DNA of 64,000 nucleotides from Xiphias gladius (taxonomy: Eukaryota > Chordata > Actinopteri > Istiophoriformes > Xiphiidae): NCBI RefSeq assembly GCF_016859285.1, contig NC_053416.1, positions 9,314,001 through 9,378,000 on the forward strand, given 5' to 3'. The translations under genes and the position numbers were made by a program. Positions 1-12,500 of the stretch are shown in pieces. The notes below the pieces were generated by a model that saw only the letters and a list, made by a program, of their open reading frames with translations, made no database searches and was not told the origin of the DNA. Within the stretch, counting starts at the first letter, position 1. Every line of letters begins with the position of its first letter.

Positions 1-24
1 TTTAACCAACTAAGCCACGGCGCC
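1..24 (-). tRNA. tRNA-Thr (AGT-type), 5' part only, cut by window edge
   Basis: Read on the minus strand, the first 24 bases match the 5' end of the vertebrate cytosolic tRNA-Thr(AGU) gene as I remember it: acceptor-stem strand GGCGCCG, then the D-arm with box A-like TGGCTTAGTTGG and TTAAA. The 5' end of the tRNA would be base 24. The anticodon, box B and 3' half lie outside the window, so the isoacceptor is inferred from the 5' half only. A tRNA-derived SINE head is the alternative, but the match shows no SINE-like divergence. Confidence 0.75.
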
Positions 25-172
25 ACGTGACGACATAGTGGGCATTAGGCTTTATCAATGAAAGCACACCGCAGTGCGGTACTGAATAACGTTTTTATTC
101 TTATTTGTATTTGTAATGCCCATTAACACTCTACAGTGTGTAAATAACAATATCTGAATAGTTCAATGCATT

Positions 173-178
173 TTTATT
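173..178 (-). terminator. Polyadenylation signal AATAAA of the sebox-like gene
   Basis: AATAAA on the minus strand about 106 bases past the stop codon. A second AATAAA lies at 93-98. Either would give a short 3' UTR ending before the tRNA gene at the window edge. Confidence 0.5.
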
Positions 179-283
179 CACATCTAGTCCGCTCTCCATA
201 AATACTCTGTCTTAGCTAAACCTATGTACAACGTGGTCTCAAATGTCCAACTTTCTTCCAGGTGGCCTATCTTCTTCTATCAG

Positions 284-1557
284 TCAGCCTAAGAGATAAT
301 CAATCATTGCCGCAGAGATTTCCAAATCCGACAGATTGAAGTCGCTCAGGTCCCGAAAGCACAGATCGGACAGGTCGTCCAAGGACTCGTCCGCGCCGGA
401 GAAGCCCTGGTGGTCCAGCTGACTCTGGACGCTCTCCGCGTATTCAGGATGCCCCACTGCAGCGCAGCGGCTACCCACGGGCTGGGATCCCTGTGCATCT
501 CCGAGGAAAGCCTCAAAGTCCTTTGTCAGATCCCATTCACTTAGCCCGATGTGTGGAAACACACAGTGACCAGTGAAGTCCGGGGTTTGGTAGTAGTGGT
601 CCCGGGGAGCTCCTGGGAGACCCGGTCCATGCGGGGAGCAGGTTGAAGCTTGGTCGGCGGCGACAGGGGATACGGGTCCGGGCGGTGACACGGCCTGACC
701 CCCCGGGACGGTCGAGAGCCTGGTGGACTGAGGTAAACTCGGAGCAGGGTAGCCTGGTGGGGACGGTAGGCCGGGAGCAGGGGAGAAAGCGGGAGGCAGC
801 CGGGGCAGCGGCGGACTGGGAGCAGGAGTGTAGGTGAACTGTGGATGCAGGTATCCCGCGGAGGGTTTGGGGGCCTCCCTGGTTGGTTTCTTGCTCTTGA
901 AATAGCGTGCGCGTCGATTTTGAAACCAGACCTGTTGAAAAGAGGAAACGACGGTTATTTTTATTTATTTTTTTTTTTTTTACGCAACACTGGGGCGTTA
1001 GGCCACCCAAACCGACGCGTCCGGGAAATCTGAGGTGCACATGCCGTACCTGAATTTTAGACTCCGGCAGTCCGGTTACAGAGGCGAGGGACTCCTTCAT
1101 TTTAACGTCCGGGTACTGCGTGACAGAGAAGGCCCTCTCCAGCTCGCTCACTTGCGCCTTGCTGAAAGTCGTGCGCTTCCGGCGGCGCTGGGCGTCCGGG
1201 CGCGTCCTCCGGGGGGCGTCGTGGTGCCCTAAGGGGAGAGGACGGCATCGTTGAATACAGAACGACTGAGCCCACAAGGACGGTGGACCAGACTGAATGC
1301 TTTAAACGTTATAGACTGTAAAGATGGCTATTTGCCTTAAGCAATCCAGGTCAAAGAGAGCACGCGTTCTTATCTCTTGTACTCTAAAACTGCAAACCTG
1401 AACCAGGTTTAAAAATGAGTCGCTCACCTGTGCTGGAGTCCCGTGCGTAATCGTCGTTGCCGTTCCTATCCAGGCCTGTAGCGGGCCAGTAATGTCCCGG
1501 GTAAAACGAGCTCATCTCAGAAACGGGTCCGCCGGTGAAATCCAACCCGAATGCCAT
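284..1557 (-). CDS. sebox: Mix/Sebox-type paired-class homeobox transcription factor (sebox, mezzo-like)
   Basis: Predicted nuclear DNA-binding transcription factor of 318 residues. In zebrafish the sebox/mezzo gene is a Nodal target in mesendoderm. Exons on the minus strand are 1557-1428, 1228-1050 and 931-284; both introns have GT-AG ends and phases agree. The homeodomain is about residues 58-117 ([17 protein letters not shown] onward); helix 3 reads [11 protein letters not shown], giving Gln at position 50 and the invariant Asn51. A Pro/Ser-rich linker follows, then an acidic tail rich in DLSDL repeats ending DYLLG, resembling the acidic activation region of Mix-like proteins. The second intron falls inside the homeodomain just before the WFQN motif, a common site in paired-class genes. 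The first ATG after the TATA box (residues MAFGLDF) was chosen. The exact orthologue name (sebox versus another Mix paralogue) is less certain than the family. Confidence 0.85.
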
Positions 1558-1678
1558 TTTTTTTTTTTTTTCTTTTCCCCCTTTAGAGTTCAAGTACAAC
1601 GAAGAAGAAAGTGTGTTTCCTCAGGTCTGTCCGAGGTGGCGTCTCCTTGACACTGGTGAACCCGCAGGGCTCTGGAGG

Positions 1679-1686
1679 TTTTTATA
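1679..1686 (-). promoter_or_regulatory. TATA box of the sebox-like gene
   Basis: On the minus strand the motif TATAAAAA lies 122 bases upstream of the start codon, in GC-richer sequence. The expected transcription start would be near 1650, giving a short 5' UTR. A clean TATA box fits a tightly controlled developmental gene. Position and motif are seen; function is inferred. Confidence 0.55.
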
Positions 1687-1857
1687 CCTGGAGGTTGAGG
1701 GACACAACACGACCCCCCCAGCACCCCCTCATCTCCGCGGTCATTACCTTGCCTCACGTGCGCGTGCCTTTGATGTGTTGCTCACCTATCAGTGCGCGTC
1801 CGGCTAATAGCTGTGCGTTTGATCCCCAAAGACCCGTTAATGTGCCCCGTTTAACCT

Positions 1858-4800
1858 AGACTGAGCTTGTCCTGACATGTGGGAGGTGTGAGGTCACACA
1901 ACACTGAGATCTTCCAGGAAATCCCTGCGTCTGAAACGACGTGTAGCCTAAAATAATTTCCAATTTCACATTTGTGGGGGGGGGGGTTAAAAGAAAACGA
2001 TTGGGTAACGTTTGTTCAAAGTATGATATGGAGACGCACAAGGCTTTGGTGAGTAATAATTTGAAATACAACTTTTTTTTTTTTTTTTTCATTTATTGAA
2101 TTGCTTTGTTCTCAGCCCTATTTCTGAAAAGTAAAAGAAAACACATCTGGACTTAGACAGGCCTAATAACATGGCGGGTAGTGCAACAGTCACACTTTTT
2201 CTGGCACATCAGTCTGTGAGACATCCTCTCCTCCACAGCTCGCTGCCTCCTGGCGCGCATCAGGGGGAAAAGAAAGAAAGAAAGAAAGAAAGAAACACTG
2301 GGTGGATGGATAGTGGAAGTGTATTGGAGCAGCTGCCGAAGTGTGAGGCCTCAGTCAGCTATAATGTGTCGAGGTGACAAATCGGGCTACTGGTCGGTTG
2401 CGCTTCCACCGGTCGGGACATCAAAAAACACCGGATAAGGCAGAGTCCAATGCACGGCCAGTTTCCCCGGGCTGCGGTGTGTGGGCCATCGAAACACAAG
2501 GCAAGCTGTTCAATTATTTTATTTTATTTTTAAGTGGTGTCTGTCTTTTGCTTTTAACTGATATTTCAAAATGCTATTATAAAACGCCATTTATTTTGGT
2601 GGTGGTGGTGGTGGGGGGGGGTCTTTTTGTGAGAGCACGTGATGTAGGAAAAGCGTTTGGACCCCTCAAGGGGCCCAGGAGCTCCCCGAAGATGAGGCAT
2701 TAAACCCTGATGATCGGCTCAGATTAGCGGCGAAGTGTTCCCCCGTTGACTCCCACTCCCACGAACAACGGGCCGACAAGATCATCACAGGTCGAATCAC
2801 CGCCGGTCGTCACATGACTCCCATTAAGGCGACAATATGTCGATACCGAAAACGGATGGGCTGTCGAAACCGGGTCACATGCCGCCAGAGTCGGGAGGCA
2901 TCTGTGGTCACCTCTGTGACCCCCCCCCTCCCAAAAAAAAGAGAAAGTTTTACAGTTTATATAGTTAATCTATGTAGTGTGAGTTGCCCTGGAGGGACAT
3001 GGAGCATCAGGGATGAAAAACAGTCACTAGGCGGCAGCGTTAGACCTTTAATAAATATAGTCTCAACAACACATTATGATAAACACGTTATTCAAATTTT
3101 TGGCTTGGAAATCTTCAGTGCGATATTTACTCAACGTCAATGATGTAATCAATTCTTTTACAAACAGCAAACAGGTGGTTTCATTGACCTTCTATTGTAA
3201 GAATCGCTATTATTTACTTTCTAAGTTGAATACAGTTTTTTTTCCCCCATACTAACCTACCTTTACAGTAAATATTAAATAAATGAATGACGCTCGGTGA
3301 AGTCTTCTAGAAAACAATTTCTCTGCAATATGAAAACTGATTATTATCATCAGACATTATAAATAATGCTACTTTTTGGTATAGATTACTAATACAATTA
3401 GTTTAGAAGGCAGATATTGTCTTAGTGTCGTGATCGAATTTGTGACCCAACTTAATATGACTCTTCTTCATAATAATAATAATAATAATAAAGATATTGC
3501 GAGCACCACAAGGTGGACAAGTACAGTGTGGTAGGGCTGAATATACCTATGGATGATAAATTAAAGGAAAAAAGGCAAATAAAACCATAAAGAAACAACA
3601 AATGCAGCTGTTTCCCCACACAGGACACGTGCGCTCACTGTCATCTCCATGAATCGCCTGCTATGGCCCTTGCCGTTGCCAGTGTGGGAGATTTTTTGGA
3701 GCGGCGTGTTAAGGCCGCGCTCTCCTCCACTATCAGTAAAATGAGGGAAATATCTTTTGGAAAAGTGCCACTCAGCTCTTTAGTAGAGTTTCAAAACTGG
3801 CAGAATCCAGGGACATTTACGATGTCCTGGAGGCTCATTGTGGTCCAACACTTTAAGAGTCTTAATGTTGGTTTGTCCCTCTTCTGTTTTTGTGTGTAGT
3901 AAAAGTAATAATGGTTCCTAAACACAACACACTGTCATATTCACTCACTGTTAGAGTTAACATGCATTTCTTTGCCAGATTAGACCCATTACTAGGTTTT
4001 CTGAAGGTGTTTTTCTTTTTTCTTTTCTAACTTGAGTTTGAATGAGATTTTGACAAATTCTACTTTGATATCAGCAGATTTTACTAAAATGTACAGGGTC
4101 AAATCACAAATAGCCTGTTTTAGACATTTCATCTTCTCTTCCCACACATTCTGTGTTCATGCAGTGATTCCCCCCCCCCCCCACCACCACCACATCTCAT
4201 TTTCAGTATCTGGCTTGCTCTGCAGTCCAAGCTGTATTCCTGCCCTTTTCATAAAAACACACACACACAATACACAAACCACAAGCTGTCCTTCTCTCCG
4301 TGTCTGAATGCTTCGGTTTGTACCTCGCAAACTCAGGTGTGCACACAGAGGAACGCTGCTTCTTCTGTGTCCACACTCCTCTCTAAGAAATCGGAATTGA
4401 CACTCAGGTGTGAATGACGCTCTGGCCTTCTCCCTCCACCGAAATCCTCGGTCCTTCTCTTCGCAATACACAAACACCACTCCTCAGCCCTCTGTTTGAT
4501 GTGGAAACTCCGTCCACATTTCCTGTCAACCTGAGAGATTTTTGGGCCTAATCCATGCGCTGCGTGGCCGAGGTGACGGGGTAACTCCTTCGCCCATGTC
4601 CCGTGCTGTAAAAAGCCTTTCTGGATCTGGAAAAATAGAAACTGGGTGTGATTCCAGTTTTGCTGTGGATGAAAGCACATCAGAATCTGCAGGGGGAAGA
4701 AGGGAACACGGGAGACATGATTTACTGCAGTTAAATTACAAAATAAATAGATGCTGTGGCTCAGAGGGGAAAGATGCAGTCTGTCAGCAGCGTTTACGGC

Positions 4801-6031
4801 ACCGCAATCGGGCCGTTAGCTTAAGTTTGACTTTGGATGAAAGTAGACTAAGCAGGAGTGCAGATCGGAACCCCCATGAAGAAGAGAACTGTGGTTTTCG
4901 GCTGGGACGTTTGTTCAATCAAATTAATTTGTTGTTTGAAAATAAAGAGGGTTCCGGCGAAAATGCCCGGGTGACAAAAGTTGTCACTGTCAGCCACGCG
5001 TGCATTAAAATTCAATGATGAACTAATTCAGAACTACGACGGCGGAAGATAACTAGAGTGGCTGCAGTGTTTGGATACGAATGCTCATTGGTGAAGACAC
5101 TGGCTGAGACGAACATTTCCCAGTAAGTTTGATGTTGTTCAAACAAACGCTTTGTAAATACAATAACAAAGCCCAGAGGGAGTCAGCTTTTCTCAACACC
5201 ACGGGCTGAGGTTGACAAAACACCCACAACTCAAAGAAACCCGCCTCAGAAACAGCTTGCGGCTAATCCCTTGATCTGACTCTTTTCCCAAGAATAAGGT
5301 TTGTGTACCAAAGGCCCATCGTGGAATACGTGGTGCAAACTATCTTAAGCTATAAAAACTGTGGTGTGTGGGATTGGTCGACGATACGTACAGCACTTTA
5401 AAAAAAAAAAAAGTAAAGCCCTCTGGGCTCCGGGTTCCATTTTGGACATTAGCACTGCTCCTCTGGGGCTTGGATCAGGCTGGATGGAGGACGGGATATC
5501 CCTCCCGGACAAGAGTATTATTCCAGGATTTCCAGGGAAATCAGACCGGTTCGTTATGTCAATGCAATCACATGGCACAGAGATCTAAAGCTTAAGTGTG
5601 ACTGCTGGCTTTTGATAAAAGACTGATACATCCCCAACAGTGTATACGATATTATTATATACTACTCTTTTAATTAGACTGTTGCTAAGATATTATCATA
5701 TAATTATTCGAAGATTAATTTTAGATATTGTCAGATTTTTTTCTTTACTTTCCTGCACAATACCAGTATAATAACTGCTCAACTGAAACATGTTCCTGTG
5801 GGATTTTTAATATTCCTAAGAGATTATTATTATTATTTTTTTTTTTTAATCGTTTATAATCAAGTTAGAGGGCTCTTTGTGTCATCATGCAGTGTCTTTT
5901 GTTTCGGGACAGTGAGCTCCAGGCCCAGTGTGGGAACCTTTACTATGCGGGAACCACAGTCAAAGCAGAAAACACCAGGATGAAAACCTCCTGCTTCTGG
6001 CTGCAAGGTCACAGCGGAACCGTCTCCTACA

Positions 6032-6080
<49 letters not shown>

Positions 6081-6300
6081 AAACTAAACCGAGAGACTGC
6101 AGCCATACTGTAGAGATGCTCTGGGTAAAATAATCAGGAGATTAATTCATTATATATTAATGTATTAATTCAAAAAATAGTCTTTAGTTGAAACCAAATA
6201 TAGTTAAAAATGAGCCAGTAAAATGCTTGTACATTATTGCACAAGTACTAATAATCTAATGATATATAACAGTAAAACACTGACAGGGGCCATTTTTTGG
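1858..6300. other. Gene-poor intergenic stretch
   Basis: No convincing exon was found on either strand. It holds poly-T (about 2069-2090), an AAAG tetranucleotide run (about 2267-2295), an ATA triplet run (about 3472-3490), a C-run (4168-4181) and a CA microsatellite (about 6034-6076). Open frames here are short, and the few of any length are mostly translated simple repeats. Confidence 0.6.
6034..6076. repeat. CA dinucleotide microsatellite
   Basis: About 20 uninterrupted CA units, directly readable, in intergenic sequence. The long Thr-His or Val-Cys open frames across it are repeat artefacts. Confidence 0.95.
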
Positions 6301-6349
6301 ATTGTGTGTAATCACCTTTACGTACGTGACATTTTCAGTGCACGACTTT

Positions 6350-7520
6350 TACCTGTAGCGGAGCATTGCGTACCAGTGTGGCACCGGCGCCTTCGCGTGA
6401 CACCCGGACCCAGGCACGAGGAAAAAAACAAGGCGCCGCCGCTGGCGGGACTGGCATCCGCTCCGCAGATGCGGATTTGCTCGTGAGCCGCGGCGCCGAC
6501 ACGTGCACCTGGTGGTGGCGCAACGGAAAAAAGAAAGAAGAAGTATGTGTGAGTGTCAGTGTGAAGACGTTGAGCGACTCTCGACCGTCGCCTCCTTTCG
6601 TCTATTTGCAGTCGTTTCATATTTTCCTTGCTGTCATCTCTCTTCTAAGTTGTTCAGCGGCTGTTTTGGTTTACTCTCCTTGTGGTTGTCTTGCCCCCCC
6701 CTTGAGGATCACCTTTTGCGCCCCCCTGTGGTCTCTCCGTGTCTTTGAACCGCCCCCGTGGCCCATATAACATAACGTACTCACCGACTCCGACACAAGG
6801 GGCTCTGTGACCGGCTCCCGGTCAGGCCCCGCTAGCGTGGCCGACCGCTCCGCCGGACTTGTTGGTCCTGCCCCCTTCGCGGGGGTGTGACCTAACGGGG
6901 AAGGGGGCTAGCAGCGCTTCTCGGCCGCTGTCATTGTTCGGCTCCTCTCGCCTCCGGGCCGCCTCAGACGTAAGGACAGAGGGGGATCGCCAGGCGTTGA
7001 CCGCAAACCCCGAGAGCGTTCAGGTAGGAGTAAAATAAGCCCACGTCGGCAGCGTTTCCCGTCTGTCGTGGCAGACGTTTGGCCGAGCGGCGGGCCCGGC
7101 GGGCGGGCGGGCAGCGATCGGCGGAACCGTGGCAAGATCGCGAAAAAAAAAAAATTTCTATATATATATCCCGATAAGGACACCGATACAACGGTATAAC
7201 GGCCTAGGAAGATGTCGTATGGACTAGTTAGGGTTTATTTACAGAGTAGTAACGATCCGCGGTCATGCGACGCCGTTTAGCGAAGCATGTTGTCCAGCGG
7301 ATAACCTCGCCACGGCTTGTTGTAGTTTCTCGTCGCTGCGCACATTTGACTCTGACCCAGTAAAACCTCCCGGAGCTCAACCCTCTACCACACAGTCTCC
7401 TTTCTTCTTCTTTTTTTTTTCTTTTTTTTTCTGGAAACAAACGAGCACAGCGCAGCGCAGGCGACCGCAGGAGGCGCCTTTAAACCCGCCGTGGATCAGC
7501 GAGGAGGCCACGGTCACACA
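6350..7520. promoter_or_regulatory. CpG-rich region, probable promoter and non-coding first exon of aldh3a2
   Basis: Sequence from about 6.35 to 7.5 kb is GC- and CpG-dense, unlike the AT-rich DNA on both sides, as expected of a CpG-island promoter. The aldh3a2 start codon at 9538 lies one base after an AG acceptor (9535-9536), so an upstream non-coding exon is needed. A possible donor, CAG followed by GTAGGAG, lies at 7021-7030. The location of the non-coding exon is inference; transcript data would settle it. Confidence 0.5.
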
Positions 7521-7583
7521 TCGCCCCCGACGCTTTCAGCCGCCTTTATTAAGCAGTAATATGCCCCCCCTTTTTTTTTTTTC

Positions 7584-8402
7584 AGCAGTAGAAGAAGTAT
7601 ATGGGTCTCCTGCTTCACTTTTATTATCGGTACCACGACGCACGGGTCCTGCGTTTTACTGCATTGTACCCAAGTAGAAGTATTGTGCAGAAATAATCTC
7701 CCGAGTATCAGAGGTGACGGTGCTCTCTTGTCGGTGTGACATTATCGTTCAATTCAATTATGTTTCTTATTAGAGGTGCAACGATTAATCGATTAGTCAA
7801 TCCACAGAAAATTCACCTGCAAATATAATTTGAATTTAATTTGATAATCAAATCATCGTTTTGAGTCACTAAAAAAAAAAGAAGATTGTCTTGTCCCAGC
7901 CTTTTCAAATATTAATTTTTCCAGTTCCCTAGTTTCTTTAGTAGTTTTTATTATAGTCCTCAAAATATTTGAGGATGTCATCCTGTGCTCTGGGAAACTG
8001 TGATGGGCATTTTTCAAAACTTTATAGACCAAACTGTTAATCGATCAATCGAGAAAATAATTGATAGATTCATAGAGAATGACAATAATCGATAGTTGTC
8101 GCCCTACTACTGACGCATAATGTAAGCAGCGTTTTAATTTTTTTTCGGCAGGTTGAGGTGGAGCTAATTTTCATCTACCTTGCACACTGGTGGGCAGTTT
8201 AATCCTCAAAAAATTGTTCATAATCCATAACCCATCACAGGTTGTCTTTGTCCAGTAATAACCTGTAAGTAACCATAGCTGTGTAATAAATGTAGTGGAG
8301 TAAAACGAGTAATATTTAGCTTTGAAATGTATTGGAATGGACGCATAGATTACCATTGAATAGAAACAGCCGAATTAAGTACAAGTACCTAAAAGCTGTA
8401 CG
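7584..8402 (+). mobile_element. hAT-like MITE (AAGTAAAAGTAC-rich family), split by a nested insertion
   Basis: The two outer parts (about 7584-7750 and 8125-8402) are diverged copies of a teleost non-autonomous DNA element whose ends read CAGTGGTGGAA and whose body is full of AAGTA/TACTT motifs. The left part has the start-of-element motifs; the right part has the AATGTAGTGGAGTAAAA and AAGTACAAGTACCT end motifs. The middle is a different MITE (7773-8107). Other copies of this family lie at 23054-23620 and 58385-58768. Confidence 0.65.
7773..8107 (+). mobile_element. hAT-like MITE (GTGCAACGATTAATCGATTAG family), inserted into another MITE
   Basis: Both ends carry the inverted motif family built from GCAACGATTAATCGATTAG; the right end reads AATCGATAGTTGTCGCCCTA. 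The body contains CCTCAAAATATTTGAGGATGTC and TTTATAGACCAAACTG, typical of this teleost repeat as I remember it. No coding capacity. Related copies lie at 8732-9079, 27490-27834, 62233-62579 and, reversed and partial, 62580-62812. Confidence 0.7.
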
Positions 8403-8731
8403 TATAATCCTTGAAATGCCAGACACCTCTGAGGTACACTGTATTTATAATCTGTATGTTGTAGCTATAATCTGCATGCATAAAAAAACAACAACATTTA
8501 ACCTCAGTATGTTATTCTTTATCATTACCTTTGGGGTCTCTTGGCTCTGTCCTCTCAGAACACGCAAACACTTTCTATTTTTTTTCCTCTTCTAATCGCA
8601 CTTTGTTATTTTATTGGAATTGTCACCATCTCTAGTCCCAACAGAGATGACACAGCAAAGATACGTGAAGATGGAACGTATATGATAGCAATGATGGGTG
8701 GGATAGATGATATCAGTGAGGAGGTTTAGTT

Positions 8732-9079
8732 TGGGGGTTGCAACTAATGATTATTTTCGTAGTTGATTGATCTTTCAATTATTAGATAGATAGGGAGCTT
8801 AAAAATACCCCTTGCAACATCCCAGGGAGGAAGGTTGCATCTTAAAATGTCTTGTTTTGTTCACCAACAGTCCAAAAATATAAAGATATTCAGTTTACAA
8901 TTGTATGAAACAGAGAAAAGTGGCAAATCCTCACATTTGAAAGGCTGGAACCAAAAAATGTTTGGCGCTTTTGTAAAAAAAAATTTTTTTTACCATTTTT
9001 GCTTGAAAAATTACAGAAGCTATTAATCTATTATCCAAGTATTTGCTGATCGGTTTCTCGTCGATCAATTAAACAACTC
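8732..9079 (+). mobile_element. hAT-like MITE, second copy of the GCAACTAATGATTATTTTCG family
   Basis: Starts GGTTGCAACTAATGATTATTTTC and ends near TCGTCGATCAATTAAACAACT, with the usual body motifs (CTTGTTTTGTTCACCAACAGTCC, AAAGATATTCAGTTTACAAT). It lies in the presumed first intron of aldh3a2. It is diverged and non-coding. Confidence 0.65.
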
Positions 9080-9537
9080 ATTTCAACTCCCGTTCGGTCG
9101 GTAAATGGCAGCAACTGTCCAGGTGTGCATGGATGAGAAACTCCACAGTTATAGTCTTGCCACTGAACGTACATAATGAAATGTTGTAACTCTGTGCTGC
9201 CTTTGAACGCATTTTAAAGTTTTTCTTTTTAATGTGTTCGTTTTTGTGTTCTGGTTGAGCTGGGGCAGCCCCACAAAACAAGGATTACTAACAGTGTCAT
9301 ATTAAACTGATTTAGGGTAACAGTTACAGTTTTATACTAAATATGATCCATAACTAATCACATGACTTATGACAAAGGTTGATAATTCCAGTTGACCAGC
9401 CTTCACACACTGAATTCAAATTGATTCAGATTACACTCCCAGCTTTATACATAACTAGGTCCAGTGCTGCTCTCATGGATAGAGTCGGTTAGAACAGCAG
9501 ACTAAAACTATCTTGTCTTTTGAATCTCGTTCCCAGG

Positions 9538-12500
9538 ATGTCCAGGGAGCAGCAGGCAGTGGCTCGTGCCAGGAAAGCCTTCGAAACGGGCAGGTCCAGA
9601 TCCTTAGAGCACCGCATCCGCCAGCTGAAGAACCTCCAGCGGTTATTCACCGAGAAACAGAAAGAGATTTCAGATGCCATCAAGAAAGATCTCAATAAGG
9701 TGAGTGGTTAGTCCGAAATAATCGATACCTGGTCAAAAAACAAGAGCAAGCACGGGGGATAAAACTAATCAGTCATTCTGAGTCTGTTGGTTCAGACCTT
9801 TGGATTTCCAAGGTACAAAATAAGCTTTTTGTCTTTTCGATGCCACCTACTATATAGAGTGTCTGTTACAGAACAATAAAGTCCTGGATTTATTTCCACC
9901 GTTGTCCCTGGTTTTTACACAGGTAACTTAATTTTATGAAGACATGGACAGTCATTCGATGTCTGACAGTAAGACAGATTAAAATAAGAGTTAAAAAAAA
10001 CTAGAAAAGTGAATCCTTTAAACAAACGCTTGATAAAATCTTTTCAGAGAGCGAACAAAGTAAAAAGTATCAAAGACACCCAAAAAAAAAATAAATCACA
10101 TCACAAAATGGAAAACACCCCCTGGTTACAAATTTAAAACTTTCTTGTGTTTACAAACAGACTTTAAAATAAAAACATACAGTGATAAAAGAGACAAAAT
10201 ACAACAGTGGCGTTGCCTATCATCCCCAGAGCGAGGTGGGGACCCAGCTGTACGAGACCCTGGGTCTGGAGGGGGAGATCAGCCTGGCCATCAGGAAGCT
10301 GAAGGAGTGGGCGGCCCCTCGAACCGTGGAGAAGAACCTGCTGACCCTCTCGGACACCGTCTACATCAAGCCGGAGCCGCTGGGAGTGGTGCTGATCATC
10401 GGGGCCTGGAACTACCCCTGGGCCGTCACCATCCAGCCGCTCATCGGAGCCATTGCCGCCGGTACTGTGGTGTGTGTGTGTGCGTGCGTGTGTGTGATGC
10501 AACGAGGTCAGCGTTCACATTTCTCTCTGGTGTCATCGTCATTTCCCCGCGATGAACTTTGTGTGGGGATCTGACTGTGAACACGTCATGCACATTGTCC
10601 CAGTTGAATTTTGAAAACCCTCATGCAAGACTTGTGTCCACCGGCCTTTTTCCATAATACCCCAAAATGGCACAAGAGGTCAAGCTGCTTGATAAGTGTG
10701 AGTGGGGTTCAGTAGCCTTTTTATCAAATTCAAACCAAATCCTTCGTCGGATCTTATTAGCTTTACCTTTTCAGCATTTGTAAGTAACTCAAGCCTAAAA
10801 CAACTACAACTTAAAGATGTGTAATGGCCATTTGTTGGCTGAGAAGGCAGAAACACTGCAGGTTTTCGTGGCAGTCGAACTAATGTCCACAACCTGTACC
10901 TACAATGTCAAAATGAGATGAGCAGCACAACATATGAAATGTTGGGGGAAAAAACAAAAAAAACAAAACTGAGGTAAGGGGTCCGAATTCCTAGGCACCT
11001 CAAAGCCCATACAACTCGCTGCATTTTAAAAAACAAAGATGCAGACACTACAACAACTCTGTCTCATTTGTGGGGGACAGTGTGACTATTTAGTACTTCC
11101 CTATTCTGCTTCTGTTTTTCAGTCCTGTTCAGTTTTCTCCGTGTGTTCCCTTTTTATTCCGCCATTGCCCAACCTTCTTTATTTTCTGTCAGCTCCCGAC
11201 ACTGGGTCAAATGCCACGCTGTGAAACCTATACCGCAGCCGCAGGGGGGGGGGGGCGACCATAAGCACAGATGCAGCATACGAAATGCTCACCCCCTTAC
11301 ATGCGTGCCATGTGTTTTTCGGGTCCTCATGAGCGCATGCTGTGGTGTTTCTGAATGTGTGAACACGCGTGTCTCGACTCTGTGCGCCGCTCCTATCAGT
11401 GATGGCTCAAAGGGCAAGGTTCGTCTCTGAGAGAATCACTCCGCTCCAGGATAATGAGTGAACTTGTGAATAATTCATGTCTCTCTCAAAGGCTACCCTT
11501 AAATGGCCACCCTGTGCTCTAAATCAAGTGTTTTGGCTCAGCTCTGATCACTTTGTGATGCAAACCTCAGTCTGGAGTGTTTGCTTGTGACCGTTTAGCA
11601 TGACACTGCAGTATCTTAACAGTCTTTTGTCTGATTCTTTATTTGCTTGAATCTTTTGCTTGTTACTCATCCCCGGTGATAGTTTTCCATAATAGTGCTA
11701 CGAGAGCTGCCGCAGGTAGACGGTTAATTTGTATTTCATTTGGATAAAGCCTGTTTTAACTCAAACATTGCATGGAGTGTTTGCGCAGCATGGACTTTAT
11801 CCTTTGCTCCAGCATTATCTTAAATGAATTCCTGTATCTCTCCTAGTAGGCCACAGGTCAGGATAAAGACCATAAAAATAGAAGTTTAGCTCAACACCGT
11901 CACCAGACCTAATTCATTAGATTTAACACATTTTGAGAGTATAAATACAGGCAAACATAAATACAGTTTCCGTTCCAGAAAATGTGTGTGTGTGTGTGTG
12001 TGTGTGTGTGTTGTATCATCATGTGCCACCAGCTGACAGTAGTCAAGGACACAATCGGCGGTATTTATTGTGATCAATAAAACACTAATCTGAGTTGTGA
12101 CATTTATTAAAGGCGGGTTTACGCAGGGTGTAGGGTGAGAAGGTGTGTGAGAAGTCGCAGCAATATAATGCAGTTTCTCTAATACTGAGAACTGCATTTT
12201 TTTTTTTTAGATGCCATCTGATGTGTTATGAATTGATGTTTTATTTCCAATGAAATGGTTTCAGCAAAAATACACTGACAGATCTCAGCAAAGCACAGCC
12301 ATAAACCGCTGTAGTCAATGTAAGAAACGGGCAATATGGTAGTATAAGTAATATATGCCCCCACACAAAAAGAAGCCTTATGTATGCAACATTACTTCTT
12401 TAAATTTATAGTATCAAATGTACATTTCAGGTTAGGCTTCCTTTTGTTTTCCCTTGTCAGAGGTGGGCTCTACAAGTATTACACTGAGTATCATCAGTCA

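Noticed and set aside
3663-3899. 78-residue plus-strand open frame in the sebox-aldh3a2 interval
   Set aside because: No family resemblance and no exon signals.
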